DNA of 64,000 bases, taken from NCBI GenBank assembly GCA_000729835.1, contig JFHB01000001.1:372001-436000 (forward strand), given 5' to 3'. Below, piece after piece: positions 51,172-63,200 of the stretch. The position numbers and the translations under genes were made by a program. Origin of the DNA: Atkinsonella hypoxylon. Its lineage: Eukaryota; Ascomycota; Sordariomycetes; Hypocreales; Clavicipitaceae. Position 1 is the first letter of the stretch; every line of letters begins with the position of its first letter. Below the pieces are notes generated by a model. It was given only the letters and a program-made list of their open reading frames with translations. It did not search any database and was not told the origin of the DNA.

Positions 51172-52705
51172 TGTGCTTAGGGCAGGAGTGTTGTAAGTAT
51201 CCCACGCGTGCTTCGCTGCCTGGGTATGAATTAAGCCCACATGGGACACCTGTCGATGAGGATAGGATTCCTGGGTACAATCTCAGGCACTACTGTCGTC
51301 GAAATACGGGTGCCACACTGAAGAGTAATTATCGACTAGATGCAAATATTAGCCAAGGGCTCCTCATGAATAGTTTGGTTCTCGTATGAATTCGCAGGCA
51401 TAAGCCTTATATCCTGCTCCAGGAACCGTCGTCGGGAAGGTGTCGTGTAACATGGAACGTGAAATTGAAGAAATCCTCCACCACGCGAGGGGTCAAGTGA
51501 AGGAATGCGGAGAGAATGAAGCATCTTGCAGCGATAGAACCTCCTGCGCCTGCCTTTCGCTAGGTGCTGTTCCAGCGGCAACTGACTTCAAGAGTTACTT
51601 GGACAGCCACACGAGCCACGGGACAACCCCATGCTTGACGAAACCTTGACCGACACATTGCTACCTAGGTGCGCCTTTGGCGCCATAACTGGCGTACAAT
51701 CACGGATAACTTACTAATAGCACACAGTACAGTGACGACTTGCGTAGTGTAGTGTGCACATCTGATTGCAAACTGCGCTTCAGTTGATTGCTCTGAGGCC
51801 TAACAATAATCGATATCCTGAGCCAGACTTCACCGGCAACGTCGGCGACAATACCCAATCACATCAGACTGACAGGAGCCTGCGGTTGGCTGTAGCATTC
51901 GTGCCGTGGCACGGACGCTAAAAGCCGACTGAGCCATCGAATAATTACAGGGTTGACGCGGATACTTGGTGGCTCAACTAAGGACGCTGAGGTTTTCACA
52001 CAATCCTCGTAGTGCCACCACACCGGGTCGCTGAGATAGTAGCTGGGGGGGAGGGGATGAGGTTCCTGAGACCGTTGATCATATCCCTCGTTCAATTTCT
52101 CGCCCTAAGGGGTGGTTGGCTTCTATTCTCCTCTGCCCTCTGCTGCGAAATTCTTCATACGAAACTCTGGAAATTCGCCAACGGTAGGGCCCGAGGACGA
52201 GGAGAAATAACTTTCCCAATCGTGAGTATTTGTAGTATTCCACGAGGCTATAAATAGCATTTATTCTATCTTCGCCCATGGCCGTGTTGTAGCCATATGC
52301 GGGGTGCTTCTTCCATTACACTGCAACTGACTGTCGGTGCAATGGTGTCGCCTATTAATAGCATTACTCCTTCTGAAGCATTACATTGCGCCATTGAAGG
52401 CCGGACTCGAATATTGTAGGAGTCTACACGTGACGAAACGAAGGCACGGAACTGGTGCAATACGCATGCAACAGCAATCGACACAGCCATAAGTCGGACG
52501 TCGTTACACACTCGAGAACTGCACATATATATCTGAAGTCCCGTCAATGACAAGAGGCAACCACCTGTCGTAACGAGGCTATGGCCTGTGATAGCAGCTG
52601 TTTTTGGCATCAGATGGAAAACCAAATTATGGCAGAGTCAGAGGAATGAAAGGGAAGGAAAGAAACCTTTGCTCAAGAGCTTGCAAGGCGGCTTTATAGG
52701 AGTTA
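51172..52705. other. Gene-poor accessory stretch
   Basis: This 1.5 kb has no supported gene. It has a TACCTAGG at 51662-51669 and several short frames without domain content. Some may be decayed coding sequence but I could not recognise any. Confidence 0.5.
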
Positions 52706-53050
52706 TTGCCTGATTCATCCACAGGACAACAAGCTTCCGAGGCCTCCAGATTGAGATACGGCATCCTCCGCTGCTCGGCCTGCCAAGCAGTCTACTACTG
52801 CGAGCGAGACTGCCAAGCCGAGGACCGGCACAACCACGGGACGCCGTGTAAGATGATTAAGAAGGCGCGTCTTCGCTACGAGTGCGAGTAGAAGGAGCTG
52901 CACGACATGCCGGGCGACTTGCTCATATCCGAACATATCTCTAAATATGATTCACACTTTTGGCGAGTTGCTGGTCAAGGATCCGGAAGCTGGCGTTTTG
53001 CAGAGACCAATCGGGCCATACGCAGCGGTCGAAGGAAGAGGCTTTGTTGG
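52706..53050 (+). pseudogene. MYND zinc-finger pseudogene fragment
   Basis: The frame encodes RCSACQAVYYCERDCQAEDR followed by HNHGTPCKM, the second half of a MYND finger (C-x2-C-x4-C-x3-C, then H and C), and KKARLRYECE. A TAG at 52889-52891 interrupts it, but the same frame continues with KELHDMPGDLL and HFWRV before another stop at about 53050. The first Cys pair of the finger is missing upstream. Fungal MYND proteins of this kind are several hundred residues long, so this is a broken relic. No start codon is identifiable. Confidence 0.65.
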
Positions 53051-54819
53051 TAGTCGGATACAGCTATGCTTCGTGGTATGAGACACCAGGAGCGGTGGAC
53101 GTGCTTCAGAGTCTGGACAAGGCGAGCTGAGGCTCTAACCGGTTGAAAAAGGATGTGAGATTGTGAGATTGTGAGATTGTGATACACCCTGTGGATCGGC
53201 GTGGATAGCGCTGGCGGCGCTAGATGGACACTGACTGGTGCGCCTTACGCCTTCGCCTTACGCCTCACGCCTTACCCGTGCCACCCACCTTTTGGAACCG
53301 TCCAAATAGAGCAGTTGCGCTAACTAACTAGTTAGTTAACTACTTTCGATCTCCATTTCAAGATGGTCTGTGCGCCTCCACACGATTTGCTCAACAACGC
53401 GTGCTCCCTTAGCGCGTGTTAGGTGCTTCCATGTCAAGTACTGCTGTCGCTCGAAGCTGGCTGGTCGCGCGTGAATGGCTGTTGTCGAGCAGCTGGATTC
53501 AACCAAGTTTGAACTAAAATGCAAATGCTCCAGGGCGAGGCGCCCTGCTAGACAGCCATCCCCATATGGCATCAATTAACGGGGGGCTCACCTCCTCTGT
53601 CATGAGCCGTTGACATGGACACGAACTAGTTACCGCATGACTAGGAGTTGGTATCGGATCGTGAGTCTAATGCTTCAATCACCAAAGGAAGGCACAGGTA
53701 CAACATAACCCTCTTTGAACTTGTCTAGGCTTGGGACCCAATAAAAACCTCACAAGACGATATTTGGATCTCTGCGCAAGTGTGATCGATGGGTGGAATG
53801 AAAACGTGCGCGCCGGGCACTAAACTTTGACTGACTTCCCGGGATCTTGCTTCAAACGCTCTCCACATCAGATGTCACCGTGCAGCCGCGATAGCCGGTC
53901 ATTCCCTAAAGTTAGTCTTTGCTTGGCATGGAACTAAGCTCACTCTTGCAGCCCCCAACTCTTTTGTAATTCGGCAGCTTATCGTCTGCTACTTTGGCAA
54001 ACGATAGCAATGCGGGTTTACAGTGTGTCAACCGGGTGGGGGGAGGGACATTGTCTCTGATTGGCGGACAACTCCACACTCCTTTGCAGAGTATGTACAT
54101 AGATACCTACTGAATACTGGAGCCGGTTTCGTCAACTAAGTTCTCCGTACTTCCCCGGACTTCCCCGTATTCATCCTTATGAATCCGAGCTGGTCTAATG
54201 ATCGCGTTTGTTATCCGTTCAGAACGCTTCAGATCAACCTTCAAATTAAGATAGGTGTGTATACTCCGGACTAGGCCGCGCCTAATCGAGCTTGGCTATG
54301 AAGTAGAATATTCCAAGTATCGGCTATGCTCTTTACATCTTTATTTTATCAAGATGATTGGTCTAGCATACTTACAGCTACGCTTATCTTATCTTGGATG
54401 GCCCGCAGTCTGGGCAAACCGGCCCACATGCCGCCCAATCGAAGCTTTGCCTGCACTTGCATGACGTAGGGTAGGCATACCGTCGTGCTTGTCTAATCGT
54501 GCCTACTACGGAATACCCACGAGGATATTCACAACTCCCTCCTTTTGCCCGAAATCATCAACATATTAGACAGACATCTGATTGCTAATCTTCGACTTAT
54601 GCAACCCACTGATAAGTAGGCATGTTATGAATATAGTCCACGTCACCTACGCACGTGGGGAGTCGTTGACAACAAGCTTCAAGATTCAGATCGGCGTTTA
54701 TAAACTAATCGCATAGCAACAGTCCCTACATCACAAAGTGGCGCCTACGAATGGCAGAACATATTTGGAGGCCAGCACACTCAAGGACCCAACATTTCGG
54801 TCAGCTATTATAACGCACG
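53051..54819. other. Gene-poor accessory stretch with small tandem repeats
   Basis: This 1.8 kb has no supported gene. It contains a GTGAGATT tandem (53154-53182), a CGCCTTA-type tandem (about 53239-53275), a run of TTAGTTAG-type sequence near 53322-53340, and TACGGAATA at 54507-54515. The right part should be the promoter of the FMN-barrel gene. Confidence 0.6.
53154..53275. repeat. Two short tandem arrays, GTGAGATT and CGCCTTA
   Basis: About three and a half GTGAGATT units lie at 53154-53182. Five to six CGCCTTA/CGCCTCA-like units lie at 53239-53275. Both flank the end of the MYND relic. Confidence 0.75.
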
Positions 54820-55593
54820 ATGCGGACAAACATCAACAAGACGATAGCCACGGCCCCGTGGCGTGAAGCTTTCATCTCGGACATGGAATCGATGAAATCG
54901 CCGACATTCACACTGAGCTCGCTCCGTCAAGCTTCGCCATCTGTCTTTATTCCCCGAGCCCGTACAGTCGTCTATCGTGGCATGTGGGCTTCCCTGCAGC
55001 CCAACAGCAAGAACCCAGCTTCCCTGAATCCTGGGATGTACCAGACTGATCTCCCGACCATCACCACGGACGTCCGGATGGATAAGGTATCAGAAATGTT
55101 CTCAGCGTCACTCCAGTCCTCCAAAGGCGGCCACGTCGAGGCTGTTTTCTGGGTCACCGAGTCCATGACCCAATGGCGTCTCCGAGGCCGCGTATACATG
55201 ATCGGCCCGGACATTGACTCAGGGTACGCAGCACCCGTGAGGGATGCCCTAATGCCATACATGCGCAAAGTAGCGTCGGGGGAGGATGCCGGCGAGCCCT
55301 GGAGCTGGTCTCGTGAGTTAACAGCCCATTTTGGAAACCTCAGCCCGTTGATGAGAGGCACGTTTCGGAATCCCCCACCGGGTACCCTCCTGACGAAGGA
55401 GCCGGAGCAGGGGCTGAGTCTAGGCCAAAAGGTCGAGGACCTGCAAGATGGCATTGCCCGTCAGAATTTCAGGGTTCTTGTCATTGTGCCAGAGGAGGTG
55501 GATCGGGTCGACTTGTCTGATCCTGCGAAGGGACGGCGGTGGAATTACAAGCTCGAGAGGGAGACGTGGCGTGAAAACGAGCTATGGCCGTAG
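54820..55593 (+). CDS. Alr4036-like FMN split-barrel (PNPOx-type) protein, 257 aa
   Basis: The protein has the pattern of the pyridoxamine 5'-phosphate oxidase-like Alr4036 family: APWREAF at the start, RARTVVYRGM (first barrel strands), a 'TDLPTITTDVRMDKVSEM' segment, EAVFWVTESMTQWRLRGRVY (FMN-site strands) and the late GTFRNPPPGT. Members bind FMN and are presumed oxidoreductases or flavin-binding proteins; true pyridoxamine phosphate oxidase activity is not implied, as the family's C-terminal dimer domain is absent. The frame is intact, intronless and of normal length. The basic N-terminus is short, so a cytosolic location is likely. It is isolated in an otherwise gene-poor region. Confidence 0.82.
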   Translation: MRTNINKTIATAPWREAFISDMESMKSPTFTLSSLRQASPSVFIPRARTVVYRGMWASLQPNSKNPASLNPGMYQTDLPTITTDVRMDKVSEMFSASLQSSKGGHVEAVFWVTESMTQWRLRGRVYMIGPDIDSGYAAPVRDALMPYMRKVASGEDAGEPWSWSRELTAHFGNLSPLMRGTFRNPPPGTLLTKEPEQGLSLGQKVEDLQDGIARQNFRVLVIVPEEVDRVDLSDPAKGRRWNYKLERETWRENELWP

Positions 55594-57867
55594 CGAAAGC
55601 GGAAGGCTTTATACAGATGCAGATAGACATGGACGTTGCATAAGTGCGTCAATCGTGGGAACGAATGATCATTCAGTGACTGAAATGGCCTGTTCGAATT
55701 CAGAATGCTCCCGTGTGGAGGTGACGTCGTGAAGATTTGTAAAACAACCTTGTATTTCCCATTTCGAGTCCTGATGTTTGACTGCTACATGTTGCTACCC
55801 CCCGAGGTTTATTTTCTTCCCTAGGTGAGAGATGACGGGTTTTTGTAAGTCAAAGAAGCATCCACAACGCACATCGCTGCCTCCAACGACGACATAGTTC
55901 CAGATGGCAAAATGCAATCACACGAGTCTAAAGGGTTTCTTCGTGTCGTTATTAATGAAGACCGTCGCATACGGAATACAGTCCCACGCAATTCCCACGA
56001 TGTAAGTCCGGGTAGTAAGATTACGATGCGCAGTTTGCGAACTCAAATAGATGGGAGGGAAATAGTTGTGGAGAACTTGATACGAGGTTGAAATACTTGT
56101 ATAACTATCTACGGAATAGAAAGCGTCAACGTTGTAATCATATACTTGCTGCTCTTTCGCCAGATGGGTGCCCCTTTGATCAGTTCGCCTCGCGCATATC
56201 CGGATACCATCTCCAAATCACGTAGGATCATGGCGCAAGGCAGACGATATATCACCGGGATCTCATGATGACGCCATCGGACGGCATCTGCGGAGTATGT
56301 ACCGAGTACTCCGTACATTGCTATGAATGCTGTGCGCATCGATGGGAAAAGGAATCTACGGACAGTTGGTGGGCCGAGTCTCGGCAGGTGCCTGGGAACT
56401 AAGTGATAAGTCGCGTCGTGTCAGCTTAGGATATATATATTCGTGAACGGCCAATTGCTTTCGGGAATGGCTTGATAAACTTGCATGGGACTGGGAGTCG
56501 AATGGCAGCATGGGTGGTTGTAATTTGCAGGACGACGCGTGCCGCCTGCACTGTATGAAGGATGCATACCTACGGAATAACTGATGGGTTGAGAGATTAC
56601 TGCGCGAGTCATTCTTCTAGATCACCAAGGCAATTACCGTACCCCGAGGTGGGATATCGATGGATTACACTTGGCCCGGCTTACTATATTGGACGGACTG
56701 ACAAACACGGTCTGCAATGTGAAATGATCAGAAAAGCTTTCAGAGATGTAGAGTGCCATCAACAAGGGAAAACGAAAACAAGACAGTGGGAACGGCCCAG
56801 TGAATTGTGACTGTTCACAGCTCAACAGGCGAAGCAATGTGACTCTTTCGCTCAATAGACGCCGCTTGAGAGGTCAACTTGGTACTCGAGCAGAAGCACG
56901 CGATGTGGTCTGCGGTACGGTGGTACGGGATTAGAGCCATTCGGTTCTCAAAGAGGGTGCTGCGAAGCAGTACAGAACAGCCAGCATTATGAACGTGTAT
57001 AGTCGGTGTCTTGGGGTACATGACAATCAAAGACGTAGAAGTGATTTAGTTAATGGTTCACTCGATTAGATCCAAGCAAGCGGCCGTTTCAGTCGCCGCC
57101 TTGTGCGTGTCGTGCGGCTCTCGCTGATTGGAAGGGCAGCTAACCTAACCCTAGGTACCAGGTACCTAGGCGACCCGTTGCAGCCCGCATATGCCGTTGC
57201 TGTGCATAGGATAGGTTAGGTACCTACCTAGGTACCTAGTTACCTAGGTACGGAATACATTGCTTGCTTATGCTGACTGGGTGGCTGGCCCCAGACATTC
57301 ATTCATTCATTCACCTTCCGCCCAATGCAGTGCCAGATCTGCCTTCAATGTCAGCAGTTCCTCGTCTTGTCTTGCTTCCACCGTTGTCTATGTCAGTCTG
57401 ACTTTGTCCTCCTTCCCCTCCACACGCCCGCCTTACTGACAAAGGGCTACTTCTGCGACTCTCGCGTTGAAATCCATCAATCTTTGGATGAACATTGAAT
57501 AGACTACTCACAGCTCATATAGCCATGTGCAGAGAAAAAGCTTCGTTGAGCTTCTCCTAGCAGTCCCGACTCTCCGCCTCTGGAATCCTCCCACGCTTCG
57601 CCGCGATACAATACATCTATCCCCATACTCGGCCACCCACCATCAAGATTTTTCACCATCAAGACTTTTCACCGTCGCTGCGTCGACTGCCTCTCGCGAT
57701 CAAAACCCAAGAATACCCTCCCCTCCAGCCCGAGGTTAAATTCCGAAACCCGACCGCAGATTTCCAGCATCGTCGTGGCGCGTTGGGCTTTACACGCCTA
57801 ACGCTGCCACACAACAATTCCGCTAAAAAAGGCCCCGTCCGGGGGGACGGACATTCAAAATCTGGCC
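55594..57867. other. Intergenic region dense in TACGGAATA and TACCTAGG words
   Basis: This 2.3 kb has no supported gene. TACGGAATA is at 55970, 56110, 56571 and 57249, and TACTCCGTA at 56307. TACCTAGG words are at 57163, 57225 and 57241. At 57241-57257 the two words overlap by two bases. A C/T-rich tract from about 57530 to 57730 probably marks the promoter and leader of the next gene. Confidence 0.7.
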
Positions 57868-59070
57868 ATGGAGGCGATGCGCAATCTGGCCAACAACATC
57901 CCCGATTGGCAAAGACGCTTGACCGATTTGAATGGACAGATTGAGCATAGGCAAGCCGAGCTTGCCGCCTTGGCCGCCGCCGAGTCCAATTCTGCTGCTT
58001 CTCTTCGATCCCTCCGCAACAAGGGCTCGTCCGAATCGCTCAAACCTAACGATGAAGGCTTAACACATCCTAATCTCGAAATTGCTGTAACCTCGAGTTC
58101 AAACCGAGCAAAACGGTCTGCGCCGCCTAGGACGCCGTCGACTCCGTCCAAAGACGCTCCAGTACCAGCATGTCCACCCAGTCCTGGCAGCGAGAACCGT
58201 GCAGTCTCACATAAACAAGCCCACGAAGCTGTGGCTGCACGTACTCGTGCTCTGGTTCAAGCAAGGAAGAAGCGACGATCCAATTCCTTGGTATCCGCTG
58301 AGGGCGCCACACCTACCCATCGAACTCGAAGCATGATCATTGTGTACTATGATAGTTATGTTCAGCGCTTTTTCGACGAGCTCGTCCGCTTCGTGTCATC
58401 AAGTAGGAATCTCATGCGCAAAGCAAAAATGGCTGCCAAGGTAGCTCAGATTAAACGGATGGCTGAGCTTGAGATTGCCAACGACGCCAAACGATCCAGT
58501 GCGGAGCGATTTGCTGTGGATGCACTTCCCTCTCTGAGATATATGAGTACTCGTCGGTCAGCTCCCATCGCCAACGACCAGGCTTCTACAGAACCAAGAC
58601 AACCTGGAGACCAGGAGGAGACTCTGGATATTTATGATTCCCTGGACAAGAGTCTCGAGTTTGTCCAGGGCACGTGCGAACACAGTGCTCACCAGTTCTT
58701 GAGGGACGCAGATTGTTATGAAGAAATCAGGAAGATTCAGGCTCTTCTGGTGGAAGTGCTGCAGGCATCCAAGAAAGAGATTGAACGCGTCCAACGAGAA
58801 AATCCCGAGCTTGCCAAGGGGAAACCAGATGTGGGCAGGGCTCGCATGCATCGTCCTATCAGCGTGAGACGGGATATAACTGAGGAACATAGGGATGCGA
58901 CGGTTATCGACACAGAAAAACGTCTTACATTCGACATTGCCCAGACTTCGTCGCTCGCACCCAATTCCTTAATGCTCGAGATTGATTCAAACTTGGACGA
59001 AGACCTAGACGATCTCTTACCCACGCTGCAATACCGATCCACCAGATTCATGCGCAGCGGCGCTGTTTGA
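57868..59070 (+). CDS. Unrecognised coiled-coil protein, 400 aa
   Basis: I do not recognise a named family. The intact single frame starts at the first ATG after a C/T-rich leader. Residues 1-50 form a coiled coil (RRLTDLNGQIEHRQAELAAL). A Ser/Pro-rich, probably disordered stretch (about 75-150) follows, with TPSTPSK sites. A helical core spans about 150-215 (YYDSYVQRFFDELVRFVSSS, then basic RKAKMAAKVAQIKRMAE). A second helical part covers about 250-315 (LDKSLEFVQGTCEHSAHQFL, EIRKIQALLVEVLQASKKEI), and the tail is acidic (SNLDEDLDDLLP). The well-ordered core suggests a conserved fungal scaffold or nuclear protein, but function is unknown. It lies upstream of VPS15 on the same strand. Confidence 0.75.
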   Translation: MEAMRNLANNIPDWQRRLTDLNGQIEHRQAELAALAAAESNSAASLRSLRNKGSSESLKPNDEGLTHPNLEIAVTSSSNRAKRSAPPRTPSTPSKDAPVPACPPSPGSENRAVSHKQAHEAVAARTRALVQARKKRRSNSLVSAEGATPTHRTRSMIIVYYDSYVQRFFDELVRFVSSSRNLMRKAKMAAKVAQIKRMAELEIANDAKRSSAERFAVDALPSLRYMSTRRSAPIANDQASTEPRQPGDQEETLDIYDSLDKSLEFVQGTCEHSAHQFLRDADCYEEIRKIQALLVEVLQASKKEIERVQRENPELAKGKPDVGRARMHRPISVRRDITEEHRDATVIDTEKRLTFDIAQTSSLAPNSLMLEIDSNLDEDLDDLLPTLQYRSTRFMRSGAV

Positions 59071-60223
59071 GTCAATATCCATTTGTCCTGTTCGTGGCCG
59101 TGAGAATTCGCGCGAGCAAACTCACTGCTTTTTTCATTGTCATCACAGAGCTGTCGCTACCCCGACTGCACACCTTGGGCTATTAGCTGACCCAATCTCT
59201 CTAAAAAAGGGAGAACCTGGGCTCGCTTTTGGACCCGCCGAACCTGGTTGTTGCCAGGATGCAAGCATTTCCGAATGACTATCATAACGTTGACCTACCC
59301 CCTAAGCAATGAGCTCTCCTGATGCAAGGGATAACTAGGTTCACTGTCAACCATTTTCTTTCCTTGCCTGCCGCTGCATTCGGACCGCCCAAAAAAAAAA
59401 AAAAAAAGAAAAAAAAAAAAAGGCATAAACCATAAATCAACGAGCATTAATGGGATTTTTTCTCATTTTGAACTGCATAGCCGGCCATTTTTTATTTGGG
59501 GGTGGTGCCAAATGAAATGTTCATGTTTTGTTTTGTTTTGGAGCGCATCGCATATTAGGGAAAGCGGATTATGGTTCACGCTCGCTTATGAGGTAACCAT
59601 AATTATACTGTATTTCAATACTGTACATACATACAGTGGATACCCAACAATGGAACATTCGGATTTCTCGCTTGCCGCCATTGACGGCGCGTGCTCGCGA
59701 TATATGGAATCCAATCTGGAATTTGAATAATCAAAGTATTTTTTCCGAATTCTGGTAAAAGCAGAGGACGAGAGAATATGCATAGACGGGCTAGGTATCC
59801 CAAGAGTAAAGGACTGGATGGACTGCATGTGCTGAAACAGGATTGACCGGTCCAGAGCCCCTGGGGGCCCCCACCAGCGCGAACCCGTGCGACCCCGTAC
59901 TGTAATCTAGAAAGTGAGAAGCGGCTGGTGCTTTTACGGAATAGTGATGACATAGTTAACCCCGTCGACCTCGACCTTGACATCGCACAGCTTCTCCCTT
60001 CTTAGCTCTTGCGTTTACGTTCGCTAGCACCACCTACCCAAGCATGCACTCGTGAAACAACGTGATTCAAATGTTGCATCTGCTCTGATTCCACCAAGCA
60101 GCATCGCGCAACCCGCGCTCGACCCGCGCTCGACGTGGGGGAAGATGACGAACGGCTCGACGCAACGAACCGTGTAGCTCAACTCAAGTGTGCTACCCGC
60201 GTCGACAAGATACGACACCAAGG
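59071..60223. other. Spacer between the coiled-coil gene and VPS15
   Basis: This 1.15 kb contains an interrupted poly-A tract (59391-59421), one TACGGAATA (59935-59943) and the VPS15 promoter. No gene is supported. Confidence 0.6.
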
Positions 60224-63200
60224 ATGGGCCAAGGCTTTTCCTTAGCAACGCCTTCAGCTGGCTCGGCTGGCATCGAAATTGTGCAGCTGCAGGATGTGCA
60301 GTATGAACGCAGTATCGGCAATGCACGATTTATGAAGAGCATCCGTGGACGACATGAACATGGCGTGGTCCTGGTCAAGGTCTTGCTCAAACCCTACGCG
60401 GAAGTGAATCTGGACGAGTACAAAAAGAAGCTTTTGAGTGGGTACCTTATCTATATCCATATTCTTAACTTTATTGCGTGGACCGTCCCTGACTCCTGTG
60501 AGATAGAGGAGCGAAAAGCGTTGATGGACGTCCCGAACGCCTTGCCCTTCCAGCGCATCATTGAAACCGAAACCAACGGATACCTTGTTCGCCAATTCCA
60601 ATACAGTTCGTTGTACGACAGACTCAGCACTCGTCCTTTCCTCGAAGATATTGAAAAGAAGTGGCTTGCGTTTCAATTACTGTGCGCACTACGTGATTGC
60701 CACGCTCGCGATGTTTACCATGGTGATATCAAGGCACAGAATGTCTTGGTGACATCCTGGAACTGGCTCTATTTAACAGACTTCTCGTCAGCATACAAGC
60801 CAATACTGTTACCCGACGATAATCCTGGGGACTTTTCCTACTTCTTCGACACGTCCGGTCGCCGAACATGCTACATAGCCCCAGAGCGCTTCTACGCCTC
60901 TGGAGAGGGCCCCCCGCCCAAGGCCAAGATGACGTGGGCTATGGACATTTTCAGCGCAGGATGCGTCATTGCCCAGATGTTTTTGGAATCCGAGGTCTTC
61001 AGTCTTGCCCAGTTATATAAGTATAAACGGGGAGAGTACGACCCTGTCATTACTCATCTGAGCATCGTCTCGGACAAGGATGTTCGAGACATGATTGCGC
61101 ATATGATTCAGCTGTATCCAGAGAAGCGTTACACTGCAGAGCAATACCTCGAATTCTGGAAAGGGAAAGTTTTCCCAAGCTACTTTTACAACTTTTTACA
61201 CCAGTATATGGAGCTTATCACCGACCCTTCTTCAGGAAACAGCCCTATGTCTGGCAGCCAGAAGAACATGGGCGAGTCTGATGATCGAATCGACCGTGTG
61301 TTCTACGATTTTGATAAAATTTCATATTTCTTGGGCTACAATGTGGAGAAGAAGGTTTCGCAAACACCACCACCATCCGCTGGTCGACTAGGATTGAGTC
61401 ACTTTCCTGTTCGACTTAGTATTCCCAATCACGAGCATACGGTATCGGGTGATTTAGAGCCGCCAGAAGATGACGGAACTTTGATATTCTTGACGCTCAT
61501 TGTGTCATCATTACGAACTACAGCCAGAGCATCTTCAAGGGTGCGGGCATGCGATGTTGTCCTGGCCTTTGCTGAACGATTAACAGACGACGCCAAGTTG
61601 GATAGAGTGTTACCATATCTCATGACGCTGCTGAGGAAAGAGGAGACGGATGCCGTTATTGTGGCTGCCATAAGGACAATAACTCAACTTCTACAGCTAG
61701 TTCGTTTGCCTACCCCAATCAACTCTCACTTGATGGTTGAATATGTCCTACCTCGATTGGAGCTCGCTCTGGGATCACGTTCACGCATGACCAGCTCCTT
61801 GGTAAGAGCTACCTATGCCTCATGTATAGGAAGCCTTGCTTCGACGGCACAGCGGTTTCTGGAGATTGCCTCTAGCTTAAGAGCTGAGGGATCAATGCCT
61901 ATCACAGATCCGGAAGTCGAACCCGGTGCGGAGGCCGATGCTGACTTTGAAAGTGTATTTGATAACGCTGGACGTGAGCTGTTCGAAATACTCGAAAGCC
62001 ACACAAAGCAGCTGGTGGAAGATCCCGACGTTTATGTCCGGAGAGCTTTTCTGGTGTCGGTGCCAGAACTCTGCATGTTCTTCCAGGAACACTCCAACGA
62101 CATACTGCTTACGCACCTCAACACCTATCTCAATGACCGTGACTGGACGCTCAAGTGCGCGTTCTTCGATACTGTTGTTGGTATCGCGACTTTTATTGGT
62201 AGTACAAGCTTGGAGGAGTTCATGTTGCCACTGATGGTGCAAGCATTGGCCGATATCGAAGAGACGGTAGTGCAGTCGGCACTATATTCCTTGGCCCATC
62301 TCGCTGGGCTTGGCTTGCTGTCGAGACCGAGAATTTGGGAGCTTGTTGACCTCATTGGACGATTTACGATGCACCCGAACATCTGGATACGAGAGGCAGC
62401 CAGTCAGTTTCTTTCACAGACGGCCAAGTTCCTCGATGTCGTTGATGTGCGATGCATACTGCTTCCGCTCATTATGCCATATTTGAAGATCAGTACTCTG
62501 GCCGAGCTTGACGAACTTAGCTTGCTAGAGTCACTAAAGAAGCCATTAACAAGAGCGGTTTTTGATCAGGGCATCACATGGGCAAACCAAACTGAAAGAG
62601 GCGTCTTTTGGAAGCCATTGCAGAAGATGAGATCCTTGGCACTGGGACCCTCGAGTACTCGATCGTCCAAAGATCTAAATGCCACTTCAATGAGTAAAGT
62701 TGTACGAAATGATGAGGACGAACAATGGCTGTCCAAACTACGAAACCTAGGTCTCAAAGCGGACGATGAGATAAAGTTGCTGGCCCTTCGAGAGTTCATC
62801 TGGCGATTGAGCAAAGCGAGAGCTCGGGACTCCGCAGCTGGAGAGCCGACAATTCCTACAGGGCTAATCTCTCTGAAGGAGCTTGGGGTTACACCACAAA
62901 CAGTTTTCTTCAACGACGCACCCCTTCGAGATCCTAATATGACCCCGGACCTAGACCCTCCCGCAGGCCCGTACACCATCGCGGATGCTCTACTAGACGC
63001 TTCCATGACGATTGATGACACTATTAGCAAGAGACGGGAAGCGGCGTTGAGTGGCGGCCATATGAGTCGCGCCCAATGCGCTGGTCCTCGGACATCGGCA
63101 ATTCGACGGCCTCTTTTATCACCTGGCGAAAGCACACGCGCTAGCTCGCGGCACTCGACCAGGAAGCCTTTCGAACGTAAAGCCGGAGATGATGATGCTT

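Noticed and set aside
54780..55593. True pyridoxamine phosphate oxidase
   Set aside because: The C-terminal dimerisation domain typical of the enzyme is missing; the Alr4036-like pattern fits better.
60438..60506. Alternative VPS15 intron ends (donor GTACCT at about 60441 or acceptor after GTGAG)
   Set aside because: These shift the frame or leave extra residues; GTGGGT to ATAG restores the expected LLKERKAL.
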